From positions 1-18,761 of the forward strand of contig DAOWAQ010000011.1 in NCBI GenBank assembly GCA_030634505.1: 18,761 bases of DNA, written 5' to 3'. The DNA is from Calditrichia bacterium. GTDB taxonomy: Bacteria > Calditrichota > Calditrichia > JAJRVZ01. Positions 1 to 7,354 of the stretch are shown one piece after another; position 1 is the first letter of the stretch; every line of letters starts with the position of its first letter. Under the pieces are notes generated by a model that did not search any database, had not been told where the DNA came from, and saw only the letters and a list, made by a program, of their open reading frames with translations. The position numbers and the translations under genes are program-made.

Positions 1-336
1 AAAACAGCTCTGGGTTCAACTGAAAGTGTGCCATGGGAGCATTATAAACAAACGGACATGGCTATCAAAGAATTGAAAAAATCCAATGTAAAATTAATCG
101 CCCTGGAACATACTTCCGAAAGTGTATCTTACAATAAATTTGATTATGATTTTCCAGTATGCCTTATGCTTGGAAACGAAGTGGATGGATTGAGTGAGGA
201 AACCATCGCAGAGGCAGATTATTCTATTGAAATTCCGATGTTTGGCTTAAAACAATCTTTAAACGTCTCTGTAGCTTATGGAGTTGTTATGTTTCATATT
301 TTACAAACCTATTTGCAAAAAACCAGTATTGATTAA
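1..336 (+). CDS. TrmH/SpoU-family RNA 2'-O-ribose methyltransferase, 3' part only
   Basis: The reading frame is open from base 1 to the TAA at 334-336, so the gene is cut by the left edge; the first GTG in frame (28) is an internal valine codon. The 111 residues seen are the C-terminal half of a SPOUT (SpoU/TrmH) domain: ALGSTESVPW near the edge, then LGNEVDGLSEE (motif 2, the loop that forms the SAM knot), then IPMFGLKQSLNVSVAYG (motif 3, with the SLNVSVA signature of the TrmH subfamily). Such enzymes transfer a methyl group from S-adenosylmethionine to a ribose 2'-OH in tRNA or rRNA. Family membership is clear. The target RNA (tRNA position 18 or 34, or a 23S site) cannot be told from this fragment because the substrate-binding N-terminus is missing. 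The neighbour downstream is 398 bases away and appears to have its own promoter. Confidence 0.9.
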   Translation, partial: KTALGSTESVPWEHYKQTDMAIKELKKSNVKLIALEHTSESVSYNKFDYDFPVCLMLGNEVDGLSEETIAEADYSIEIPMFGLKQSLNVSVAYGVVMFHILQTYLQKTSID

Positions 337-348
337 CCATTCCTATGT

Positions 349-377
349 TCCCTCCTTACCTAGGAGTGGATTAGGGA
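349..377. repeat. Degenerate C/G-rich palindrome after the methyltransferase gene
   Basis: The stretch reads TCCCTCCTT, ACC, TAGGAG, TGGATT, AGGGA. CTCCT (352-356) can pair with AGGAG (362-366), and TCCCT (349-353) with AGGGA (373-377); the two pairings share bases and so cannot form fully together. It begins 12 bases after the methyltransferase stop and is followed by TTGTTTAT, so it could serve as a weak terminator. Its word order resembles the larger element at 17746-17791, suggesting a decayed copy of the same dispersed repeat. This is inference from two copies only. Confidence 0.4.
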
Positions 378-666
378 GATTGTTTATATCAAATCCACTT
401 TCGGACTTCTTTTTAATACCTCAAATATTCATCTCTAAATGCATATTCTTTGATAAAAAATTAATGAAGGTTAATTACTGCATTTAAAAAATATCAAGAA
501 CAATGCAATTAAATTATTATGAATTCATATAAGAAAAAATTAAAAAAGCTTTCAAAAAACCAAAAAAAAAGTAATAATTTCAATATTTTAGTCGATTTAG
601 ATTAAAAGATAAACAGGAATTTTTTATAATGTAAATTTGAAGGGTAAGAGACGAAGACAATTTTGC

Positions 667-695
667 TTGACTGGTTCAAAACCATCAAGTATATT
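667..695 (+). promoter_or_regulatory. Candidate sigma70-type promoter of the PATAN operon, overlapped by an inverted repeat
   Basis: TTGACT (667-672), a 17-base spacer, and TATATT (690-695) each match the sigma70 consensus at five of six bases with ideal spacing. Transcription would start near 702 and give a leader of about 33 bases before the ATG at 735. The spacer is filled by an inverted repeat, CTTGA-C-TGGTT (666-676) against AACCATCAAG (680-689): ten pairs with one bulged base and a CAA centre. That position fits an operator or a DNA-bending site. Read as RNA, the same repeat would be a small hairpin followed by TATATTTT, so a terminator for upstream transcription is the alternative. Confidence 0.45.
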
Positions 696-734
696 TTAAG
701 TCTTCCGGGGATAACCTGATTATAATATAAAGTT

Positions 735-2243
735 ATGAAAGAAAACAAAATACTGCTTTTTGACGAAGATATAGAACGCTCTGCTGTAATTGATTCAGGA
801 TTCAAGGCAAAAGACATCAATTCAGTTTTGATAAATACTGAAATTGAATTGGAAAATCTCGTCAGCGATTCCCAAAATAATATTGTTTTAATAACGCATC
901 AATCATTGGCAAAAGTTTCAAAATCAAATATAAAATCTCTTTTTAAACAAGCTGACACGAAGAAAATTCTTGTATATGCTGTCCCAAATGATGCAACTAA
1001 AATCATCGCATTTTACAAATTAGGCGCTTATCGCGTGCTGGATGAAACTTTTGATTCGGTAGAAATTGTTGAGTACGTAAATAATTTATATTACCAGCAT
1101 AATAACAATGGTAAACATGAGGAAACCAGGTTTAGTGGAAGTTTGTCTGATTTTAGTTTAGCAGATTTAATCAATTCCTTCGGCAGAGATAAGGTAAGCG
1201 GAGTATTGCGGGTATATACACCCTACTGTTCCGGGAAAATTATTTTTAATACTGGTGATATTGATGATGCAGTAAGTGGTTTTCACTATGGTGAAGAAGC
1301 TGTGCTTTTTATGTTGACTTGGTCTGATGGGTTTTTTGCCATGAGAAAATGCCCGATTAAATCTCCAAAACATAAAGTTCAGCTAAGTAATATTGGCTTA
1401 CTGCTGCATGGTGAGACTGTGCGAAATACTTACAAAGATATCATTCGTAAAATCGGACATACCGGGGTTTCAATTAGATTAATCAACAGAGGCGACGTAC
1501 TGCCGCATTTAAAAAATGAATATTATAAAGTTGTGGCGGATAAACTTGTAAATTTTGCAATATTACAGGAAGTATTAGCATTTAGCCAAATTAATTTTAT
1601 TGAATTAGCCGAATGGCTGTTTGAACTGAAGAATCAGGATAACCTCGATATAAGGGATGATAGTGGCATTGATGTAGACAACCTCCCGGAAATGGAATCT
1701 CATCAGAAAAGTGGATTGGCTGAACATTTACTTGGCGCTAAAGAAGTGGATTATTTACGAGAGATTTTACATGCAGAAGAAGTCACTACCGGCAAATTGT
1801 TGATCCTCGCGACTGACATAATGGATAAGACCAACTTCATTCATATTTTTAACCGGGGTGATCGTACTCCAGTAAGAACAAATAAAGAATTGGATTACAC
1901 CCGAATTGATTTGGATGGTTATTTTTCTCTTAATGTATTTGGTGTTTCCCTCGATCAGAAATTGAAAGATTCTATTCAAAAAGTTTCACAGGGATTGTTG
2001 GGATATATAATTTTAATTAATGCTAAAAAGCCGGAAAACTTTGAATATGCTAACTATATCATTGGCTTTTTGAAAGATACTTACACTGCTCCATGGACAG
2101 TTGTAATTACCAATACTGATGATGATGATGAGCTGTTTAATAAAGTGGAAGCAAAAATAAAAATACCGGAAAATCGTGATTTGATTCCTTGTGATATTTC
2201 ACAAAAAGATGACATCAAAAATGCAATTTTATCTTTAAAGTAA
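735..2243 (+). CDS. Pseudo-receiver / DUF4388 (PATAN) / degenerate GTPase-like signalling protein
   Basis: The 502-residue protein has three parts. Residues 5-118 follow the alternating strand/helix pattern of a response-regulator receiver. The acidic start DED (10-12) survives, but the phosphoacceptor aspartate after the third strand is replaced (VLIT, Thr54) and the Lys of the fifth strand is lost (VLDETF), so phosphorylation is unlikely. Residues 132-230 are a DUF4388/PATAN domain (FSGSLSDFSLADLINSF, then SGKIIFNTGDI and a GEEAVLFMLTWSDGFF segment). Residues 350-500 resemble the small GTPases often linked to DUF4388 in bacteria. The P-loop is degraded to ATDIMDKT (359-366), keeping only Lys-Thr; the switch DxxGQ-like segment is SLDQ; the NKxD motif is NTDD (460-463). 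There is no signal peptide or membrane segment, so it is cytoplasmic. It is first in a three-gene operon. PATAN domains are reported as protein-interaction modules; the exact role here is unknown. Confidence 0.8.
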   Translation: MKENKILLFDEDIERSAVIDSGFKAKDINSVLINTEIELENLVSDSQNNIVLITHQSLAKVSKSNIKSLFKQADTKKILVYAVPNDATKIIAFYKLGAYRVLDETFDSVEIVEYVNNLYYQHNNNGKHEETRFSGSLSDFSLADLINSFGRDKVSGVLRVYTPYCSGKIIFNTGDIDDAVSGFHYGEEAVLFMLTWSDGFFAMRKCPIKSPKHKVQLSNIGLLLHGETVRNTYKDIIRKIGHTGVSIRLINRGDVLPHLKNEYYKVVADKLVNFAILQEVLAFSQINFIELAEWLFELKNQDNLDIRDDSGIDVDNLPEMESHQKSGLAEHLLGAKEVDYLREILHAEEVTTGKLLILATDIMDKTNFIHIFNRGDRTPVRTNKELDYTRIDLDGYFSLNVFGVSLDQKLKDSIQKVSQGLLGYIILINAKKPENFEYANYIIGFLKDTYTAPWTVVITNTDDDDELFNKVEAKIKIPENRDLIPCDISQKDDIKNAILSLK

Positions 2244-2259
2244 CCAGGAATATTGATAA

Positions 2260-3414
2260 GTGATTGATACACTAGTTATATCTAAAAACCGAACAATATT
2301 TGATGAAATAAACGTAAATTTTCCTTCGTCTTCATATAATTTTGAATTTGCCGAATCGATTGAAGCTGCTCTTGATTTTCTCGACTCAGAAGGGCCAGAT
2401 TTTGTTTTTGTTATTGAGAAAGATTTTGAAAAGATCACAGAAATATTGGAGAGATTGGGTAAAGTTGAAGGAAATGAATCATTAGCAATAATTTGTTTTA
2501 CTTCTGATTTATCAAAAGAACAAAGAATTTTTCTATATAAAGCAGGTAGCTTGGATGTAATTACAATGCCCATGTTAAAGGATGAATTTAAAATGCTTTA
2601 TGAAAAGTATTGCAATTCATTACGTAATGGCAAGGAAAAATTGGGCAGTGTTATGCAGGGAAAACTTGAAGATTTTAATATTATTGATCTTGTTCAATCT
2701 CTGGAAGATGGTAAAAAAACGGCGATTCTGAAACTAAAAAGAATAGGAGATTCAGGTCAAATAATGATTAAAGATGGGGAAATCTATTCTTCTGAATACA
2801 GACAATTCAGAGGTCTGGATGCAATATTAAATATGATAGGATGGATCAGGGGTGATTTCTATATTGAATTTATTGATTATGATATTGAAAAGGAAATTGA
2901 ACAAGATAACCAGGAAATCCTGATGGAAGCGGTTCATAGGATTGATGAGCGGGCAAGTTATTTGAAGCAGCTTCCACCAGTAGATGATATACTTTTAATT
3001 GCTCCTAATTTAGATATGCAAAAGATCCCTGATAAAGATTTAAAATATATTAAATCCTTCCATGGTGGAAATACGATTTATCAATTTCTAATTAATTTTA
3101 CTTTAGACGATCTTAAATTATTAGATATCGCAGTTAAGTTTCATAGTAAGAAAATGTTGTTAACACGTGAGCAGTTTGATGCATTTATAACAGAATATGA
3201 GGCTGAAGTTGAAAAGGGTGGTATTTTAGGTTCTTTTAGCAAAATGTTTAAAAAGAACGGAAAATCAAAGGATTCAAAATCTATCGCGGAAAGAAGGAAA
3301 CGGGATAAAACACAAATCATAAATCCGAATTTAGATGACCAGATTCGCGAATCTGTGATATTAGTTGATCCTGTTGAACTTAATGAATTCAAACAAAAGA
3401 TAGAAGAAATATGA
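2260..3414 (+). CDS. Pseudo-receiver / DUF4388 (PATAN) protein with C-terminal helical domain
   Basis: The start is GTG at 2260: an in-frame stop (TAA 2257-2259) lies directly before it, and AGGAA (2246-2250) is at a good distance. The gene begins 16 bases after the previous stop. Of 384 residues, 1-115 look like a receiver fold without its chemistry: the acidic pocket is SKN (8-10), the phosphoacceptor position is Glu53 (FVFVIEKD), and the usual KP of the fifth strand is MP (103-104). Residues 130-208 are a PATAN domain (MQGKLEDFNIIDLVQSLEDG, then GQIMIKDGEIYSSEYRQFRG). Residues 255-305 form a helical, winged-helix-like segment (IKSFHGGNTIYQFLINFTLDDLK is typical of this tail, residues 264-286). 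The end is basic (ERRKRDK, 344-350) with a short conserved-looking coda. It shares architecture with the upstream gene and is presumably a partner or paralogue of it. No enzymatic function is evident. Confidence 0.78.
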   Translation: MIDTLVISKNRTIFDEINVNFPSSSYNFEFAESIEAALDFLDSEGPDFVFVIEKDFEKITEILERLGKVEGNESLAIICFTSDLSKEQRIFLYKAGSLDVITMPMLKDEFKMLYEKYCNSLRNGKEKLGSVMQGKLEDFNIIDLVQSLEDGKKTAILKLKRIGDSGQIMIKDGEIYSSEYRQFRGLDAILNMIGWIRGDFYIEFIDYDIEKEIEQDNQEILMEAVHRIDERASYLKQLPPVDDILLIAPNLDMQKIPDKDLKYIKSFHGGNTIYQFLINFTLDDLKLLDIAVKFHSKKMLLTREQFDAFITEYEAEVEKGGILGSFSKMFKKNGKSKDSKSIAERRKRDKTQIINPNLDDQIRESVILVDPVELNEFKQKIEEI

Positions 3415-3878
3415 TGAATATCATTGAGATTGCAATAATAGGGAGTCAAAAAACGGATAAAGAAATACTGTTTTCTTTACTATCGGAAGATCCCCTAAGA
3501 AATTTCCAAGGATTGAAGTTCGGCAATTTGATTCTGGATAATGATAAATCAATCCATTTTTATTTTCTAAACCAGGAAAAAGAAAGCTATATGTGGGACT
3601 TGATAATACCACATTCTGTAGCTGTAATTGTCGTGTGTGATTTTGATTATCCACAGATCTTAAATGAAAATCTGCTTGTAATTGAACGATTAGAAAATTC
3701 CTATACTACACCATATTTTATATGTCCATTTCAAAGTAAAGAAAATATTATTGAGGAAATGGAGAGATTTGGTATTGATATTAAAAATGACAATAGAATT
3801 CTTGAGTTCGATCATAAAGGTCGTGATAATGCAAAAAAAGTTTTAACTGATGTTTTATCTGTTGTTGCCAACGAATAA
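3411..3878 (+). CDS. Stand-alone degenerate small GTPase-like protein
   Basis: The ATG at 3411 overlaps the previous TGA in an ATGA junction, so translation is probably coupled; a second ATG follows directly. The 155-residue protein has the size and strand/helix order of the small GTPases that accompany DUF4388 proteins. A first strand (IEIAIIG) ends in a P-loop position reading GSQKTDKE (11-18), where the second glycine is Asp and the final Ser/Thr is Glu. A KFGNLILDN hairpin follows, then HFYFLNQEKESYMW, where the DxxGQ/E region is NQEK while the MW landmark of the family is kept. VAVIVVCDFDYPQ is the next core strand, and the position of NKxD reads CPFQ. No nucleotide-binding motif is intact. 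It is probably a pseudo-GTPase that acts with the two upstream proteins. The assignment is by fold pattern and context; a plain hypothetical protein is the fallback. Confidence 0.65.
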   Translation: MMNIIEIAIIGSQKTDKEILFSLLSEDPLRNFQGLKFGNLILDNDKSIHFYFLNQEKESYMWDLIIPHSVAVIVVCDFDYPQILNENLLVIERLENSYTTPYFICPFQSKENIIEEMERFGIDIKNDNRILEFDHKGRDNAKKVLTDVLSVVANE

Positions 3879-3892
3879 TATAACTTTTTATC

Positions 3893-3918
3893 GATGCCAA
3901 CGCTTTAAGCGATAGCAA
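3893..3918. other. Hairpin between convergent genes, with TGCCAACG direct repeats
   Basis: The 46-base gap between the convergent pseudo-GTPase and NHL-protein genes contains an imperfect hairpin around CGCTTTAAGCG. On the minus strand the stem is about 12 pairs with two mismatches (CGTTGCTATCGC, loop, GCGTTGGCATCG). TGCCAACG occurs at 3867-3874, inside the end of the pseudo-GTPase gene, and again at 3896-3903; the related AGCAACG is at 3914-3920. There is no long T-run on either side, so it is at best a weak bidirectional terminator. Confidence 0.3.
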
Positions 3919-3924
3919 CGTTAA

Positions 3925-5340
3925 TTATAATTTAAACTTCTTCTCTTTTGTTTTTTGAAAATATGTACGTGATGAATAAGTCGCTTCACCAACAATTTTA
4001 ATTAGATATTCACCAGAAGGAACAGATTTTAAAGGTTTACATATTGAAGATTGTGTATACTCATTTTTTTCAAGAAACTTTAAGTTCTGATTACTCATTC
4101 TTCTATTCCATATAATTTCGTGCTCACCAGCTATTCTGAATGATCTTCGGTTAGAGATTCTTGCTACAAAATTCCCATTATTGTCTAATATATCTGCGGT
4201 AATTAATGAGGGCTCCGTAATGTTGATTTTAAATTTTAAAAAATTTGGTAAAACTATAATATTATTGATCGAAAAATCAGTGCCAATCCAATAATACTGG
4301 GCGCCGGTACTTTCAGCAATAAATAGCTGTCCGAATCTTCGGTAAATAGCAATACCTTTTGGTACTAAAAACTGGAAATCATCATCACCTTTTGAACCAA
4401 ATGAAGTAATATAATTAAGTTCGTGATCAAACTTATGAATACAATGGTTATATGAGTCAGTTATTAGCAACTGGTTATAATAATCCAGACAGGGGTATTC
4501 CAAAGCAGCATTTGGGTATCCGATAGATGACATCGATAATCTTTTTTCTAATTTCCCTTTTAACGAAAATTTATTTATCCTCTGATCATTTGAATCAATA
4601 ACAATCACAAAATTATCAACTCTTCCCTGGTGTCGTTGTATTGAATCGGTAACTGCAATTCCGGTTGGTCTGGTTAAATTTCCTTCATTGGAAAATTGAA
4701 ATCGTAATTTATTATTCTCATCAAAAACCTGTACTCTGTTATTTCCTGTGTCGGTAACATAAATGTTACCACTGTTATCTATAACAACTTGCTCAGGTGA
4801 AATAAATTGTCCCGAATCAAGTCCTTGTCTGCCTATGGCAGTTACAAATTGTAATTGATTTCCGGGATTAAAAAGCCTAACCACCCTGTGATTTCCGGTA
4901 TCAGCTACATAAACATCTCCACGGCTATTGGCGCAAATCCCATGAGGATTTTTTAAAAGTTGTTCGTTTTCTTCATCAATTCCGTAAACATCAAGCCCAA
5001 GCATGGATTTGTTATAAATAATATTATTTTCACCGGAATTAACACCATAAACAGTTACTTCATCATCATCATGCGGGTCTTCAGGGTCTTCCCATGAATC
5101 TAACCGCACACATGCTAACCCTTCCGGTTTGCTAAAATTTACTCTAAATCCCATAAATAGAAATAATTCAAACGCTCCGGCTTTTCGGATACCATAAGTG
5201 TGATAATAGGTCGGAAAAACGAAGGTGGTTGGATCTTCATTATCATCAGCATATAATGAAATTGATATACTACTAAATATTAAGAAAATAAGAAGCAATC
5301 TTATTAAAAATTTAAAAATTCTATTTTTTAAAATATTCAT
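3925..5340 (-). CDS. Secreted NHL-repeat beta-propeller protein with FlgD-like C-terminal domain
   Basis: I chose the ATG at 5340. Upstream ATGs at 5358 and 5382 would lengthen the overlap with uvrC and put extra residues before an otherwise good Sec signal: basic MNILKNRIFK, a hydrophobic run to about residue 28, and likely cleavage after LYA (31). The mature protein has at least five NHL repeats between residues 128 and 350, best seen in NPHGICANSRGDVYVADTGN, SPEQVVIDNSGNIYVTDTGN, PTGIAV...FVIVIDSNDQRI, LLITDSYNHCIHKF and VPKGIAIYRRFGQLFIAES. Together these predict a beta-propeller. Residues 365-455 look like a FlgD-type Ig-like domain (GEHEIIWNRR, then SGEYLIKIVG), common in exported FCB-group proteins. 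It probably binds a ligand or sits at the cell surface; no enzyme motif is visible. The start overlaps the end of uvrC by 20 bases, so co-transcription is likely although the functions look unrelated. Confidence 0.8.
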   Translation of the reverse strand: MNILKNRIFKFLIRLLLIFLIFSSISISLYADDNEDPTTFVFPTYYHTYGIRKAGAFELFLFMGFRVNFSKPEGLACVRLDSWEDPEDPHDDDEVTVYGVNSGENNIIYNKSMLGLDVYGIDEENEQLLKNPHGICANSRGDVYVADTGNHRVVRLFNPGNQLQFVTAIGRQGLDSGQFISPEQVVIDNSGNIYVTDTGNNRVQVFDENNKLRFQFSNEGNLTRPTGIAVTDSIQRHQGRVDNFVIVIDSNDQRINKFSLKGKLEKRLSMSSIGYPNAALEYPCLDYYNQLLITDSYNHCIHKFDHELNYITSFGSKGDDDFQFLVPKGIAIYRRFGQLFIAESTGAQYYWIGTDFSINNIIVLPNFLKFKINITEPSLITADILDNNGNFVARISNRRSFRIAGEHEIIWNRRMSNQNLKFLEKNEYTQSSICKPLKSVPSGEYLIKIVGEATYSSRTYFQKTKEKKFKL

Positions 5341-7135
5341 GTATTTTAAATGCCACATCTTTTGGAATGTTGGTTTTTTCAATAATTTGTAGTGGACTTA
5401 AACTCTTAATGTTTTTTACAGATCCAAATATTTTTAACAATTGGTCGCGCCGGTTGGGTCCAATGCCCGGAATATTATCCAGGCTTGAATGTAATGTTCT
5501 TTTACTTCTTCTTTGACGATGGAATGTAATTGCAAATCGATGTGCTTCATCACGTATTTGTTGTAACAATTTTAGACTTGATGATGTTTTTGGCAACATT
5601 TGAGCATCGCTGAATCCCGGAATAAAAATTTCCTCCAAGCGTTTTGCCAATCCTATTATTTCCTGATCTGTTATTTTTAGTTTCACTAACACGCTCAAAG
5701 CGCTTGATAATTGCCCTTTTCCGCCATCAACGACAATTAAATCCGGTAAAGTTTTGTTTTCGTTTATTAACCGCGAATATCTTCTTTTTACAACTTCTCG
5801 CATCATTGCAAAATCATCAGGGGACTGCTTACTTTGTATTTTAAATTTGCGATATTCACTCTTTTTGGGTTTACCGTTTATAAAACACACCATAGAAGCA
5901 ACAGGATCGGTACCCTGAATATTGGATATATCAAAACATTCTATTCTTTTTGGAGTTTTTTTTAAATTTAGATCTCTTTGCAATGATTTTAAAACATACG
6001 GTGTTTGTTCCTTGCTCTTGATTCGTTGCAATTTTAATTCTTCTAATAAATACCTGGCATTCTTTAAGCACATATCGATCTGTTTCTTTTTCTCACCTTG
6101 CTTAGGAACAACAATTTTAACCATCCCGTCTATACGCTGAGAGAGCCAATTCTCGATAATGTGTTTTTCTTCAATTTCAGATTGAAGAAATATTTCAGAA
6201 GGAATTTCATCTGAATTGTTGTAATATTGTTTTATAAAAGCTTCGATAATTTCATCTTGCTTTTTAAGCAAAACACTCTTGGAATATAAATGAACCCTTC
6301 CAATTATTTTGCCTTCTCTAATTTTAAAGATCACGGCGCATGCATCATCATCTTCCGATGCTACGGCTACAATATCCCGGGCGCTAAAATCATTGGTAAC
6401 AACTTTTTGAGTATTTGAGTATTTCTCAAGCACTTCAATTTTATTTCTTATAAAGGCAGCTTCCTCAAAATCCTGATTTGCAGATTTTTCGTGCATTTCA
6501 GTTTGTAAATCTTTAATGATCTCTGAAGTGTTTCCGCGTAAAAATTTCTTAACATTGTTAATCATTAAACCATAATCATTTTTGTACTGCAACCCCTGGC
6601 ATGGACCTTTACATTTTTTAATAAAATAATCCAAACACAAACTTACTTTCTTCTTTTCGATGACCTCGGGAGTCAAATCATATTTGCAGGAACGGATTGT
6701 AAATATTTTTTTAATAGTATTTAATGCATTTCGCATATCTCCAACATTTGTATACGGTCCGAAATAAATTGAACCATCCCGGATCCTTTTTCGTGTAGTA
6801 AATACTTGTGGAAAATCTTCGGCTGTAATTCTTATGTAGGGATAACTTTTATCATCTTTTAAGTTAATGTTATAACGTGGTTTGTGCTTTTTTATAAGAT
6901 TGGCTTCTAATATCAATGCCTCGATGTCAGAATCGGTGATGATAAATTCAAAATCAGCAATTTTATTTACCATTATTTGAATTCGAGGATCAGGGATGAT
7001 CGATTTCTGAAAATAGGATTTTATGCGATTCCGTAAAACTTTTGCTTTCCCGACATATAATATTTTATTGAATTTATCAGAGAAAATATAAACACCGGGA
7101 TTTTTAGGAATATTTGAAAGTTTTTTATTTAGCAT
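5321..7135 (-). CDS. uvrC: UvrABC excinuclease subunit C
   Basis: UvrC makes both incisions around a bulky DNA lesion after UvrA and UvrB have found it. All parts are present in 604 residues, a normal length. The N-terminal GIY-YIG nuclease spans about 11-90 (GVY 14-16, YVG 27-29, Arg35, catalytic Glu77 in ALILEANLI). Four cysteines (150, 167, 175, 179) sit where the family has its iron-sulfur site. A UVR motif for UvrB contact is at about 205-238 (DFEEAAFIRNKIEVLE). The RNase H-like C-terminal nuclease has CFDISN (Asp402) and VVDGGKGQ (Asp470). Tandem helix-hairpin-helix DNA-binding motifs cover about 553-600 (IPGIGPNRRDQLLKIFGSV). The ATG at 7135 has only a weak AAGAA-type ribosome site. 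The promoter must lie in the 219-base divergent spacer. The last codons overlap the start of the NHL-protein gene. Confidence 0.97.
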   Translation of the reverse strand: MLNKKLSNIPKNPGVYIFSDKFNKILYVGKAKVLRNRIKSYFQKSIIPDPRIQIMVNKIADFEFIITDSDIEALILEANLIKKHKPRYNINLKDDKSYPYIRITAEDFPQVFTTRKRIRDGSIYFGPYTNVGDMRNALNTIKKIFTIRSCKYDLTPEVIEKKKVSLCLDYFIKKCKGPCQGLQYKNDYGLMINNVKKFLRGNTSEIIKDLQTEMHEKSANQDFEEAAFIRNKIEVLEKYSNTQKVVTNDFSARDIVAVASEDDDACAVIFKIREGKIIGRVHLYSKSVLLKKQDEIIEAFIKQYYNNSDEIPSEIFLQSEIEEKHIIENWLSQRIDGMVKIVVPKQGEKKKQIDMCLKNARYLLEELKLQRIKSKEQTPYVLKSLQRDLNLKKTPKRIECFDISNIQGTDPVASMVCFINGKPKKSEYRKFKIQSKQSPDDFAMMREVVKRRYSRLINENKTLPDLIVVDGGKGQLSSALSVLVKLKITDQEIIGLAKRLEEIFIPGFSDAQMLPKTSSSLKLLQQIRDEAHRFAITFHRQRRSKRTLHSSLDNIPGIGPNRRDQLLKIFGSVKNIKSLSPLQIIEKTNIPKDVAFKIHEYFKK

Positions 7136-7354
7136 CCATTTTTCTTAATAAAAATTTCTATAAAACCAGATTTAATGTAAAATAAAATACATTATCATTT
7201 ATTACAAAAAAAATAATTAGCAATTTGAAATATTACATACATAAATTTGATTGAATATAATAAATACATTAATAAAGATGAAATTTCATTTTGAGTATTA
7301 ATTGTATATTTCTCTTTGTATGGTTTAATTTAAAAATATAATATGATTTTATAA
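7136..7354. other. Divergent AT-rich spacer between uvrC and the AP2-like gene
   Basis: The 219 bases are extremely A/T-rich and contain no ORF. On the plus strand TATAAT (7337-7342) is preceded by TTGTAT (7316-7321) at a short 15-base spacing; if used, the AP2-like mRNA would have only a few leader bases. On the minus strand no clear promoter for uvrC stands out; TTGTAA, 17 bases, TATTTT is the best match and is weak. Base composition alone produces many such matches here. Confidence 0.35.

Larger units (their letters stand above)
337..734. other. Noncoding spacer, 398 bases
   Basis: No convincing gene is present. The left part (about 349-377) has a GC-rich imperfect hairpin just after the methyltransferase stop. 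The middle (about 400-600) is very A/T-rich, with A runs around 535-570. The right part holds two candidate promoters: a weaker TTAAAA (602-607), 17 bases, TATAAT (625-630), and a better one at 667-695, annotated separately. A 28-codon lysine-rich ORF (519-605) has no ribosome binding site and is not called. Confidence 0.6.

Noticed and set aside
278..487. 69-codon plus-strand ORF overlapping the end of the methyltransferase gene
   Set aside because: It runs out of frame through the conserved methyltransferase C-terminus and then through the palindrome and AT-rich spacer; no ribosome site and no recognisable sequence.
519..605. 28-codon lysine-rich micro-ORF
   Set aside because: No Shine-Dalgarno site, composition simply reflects A-rich DNA, and nothing supports translation.
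5341..5382. Longer start for the NHL protein (ATG 5382 or 5358)
   Set aside because: It would add a non-signal N-terminal stretch in front of a good Sec signal peptide and deepen the overlap with uvrC; ATG 5340 fits better.
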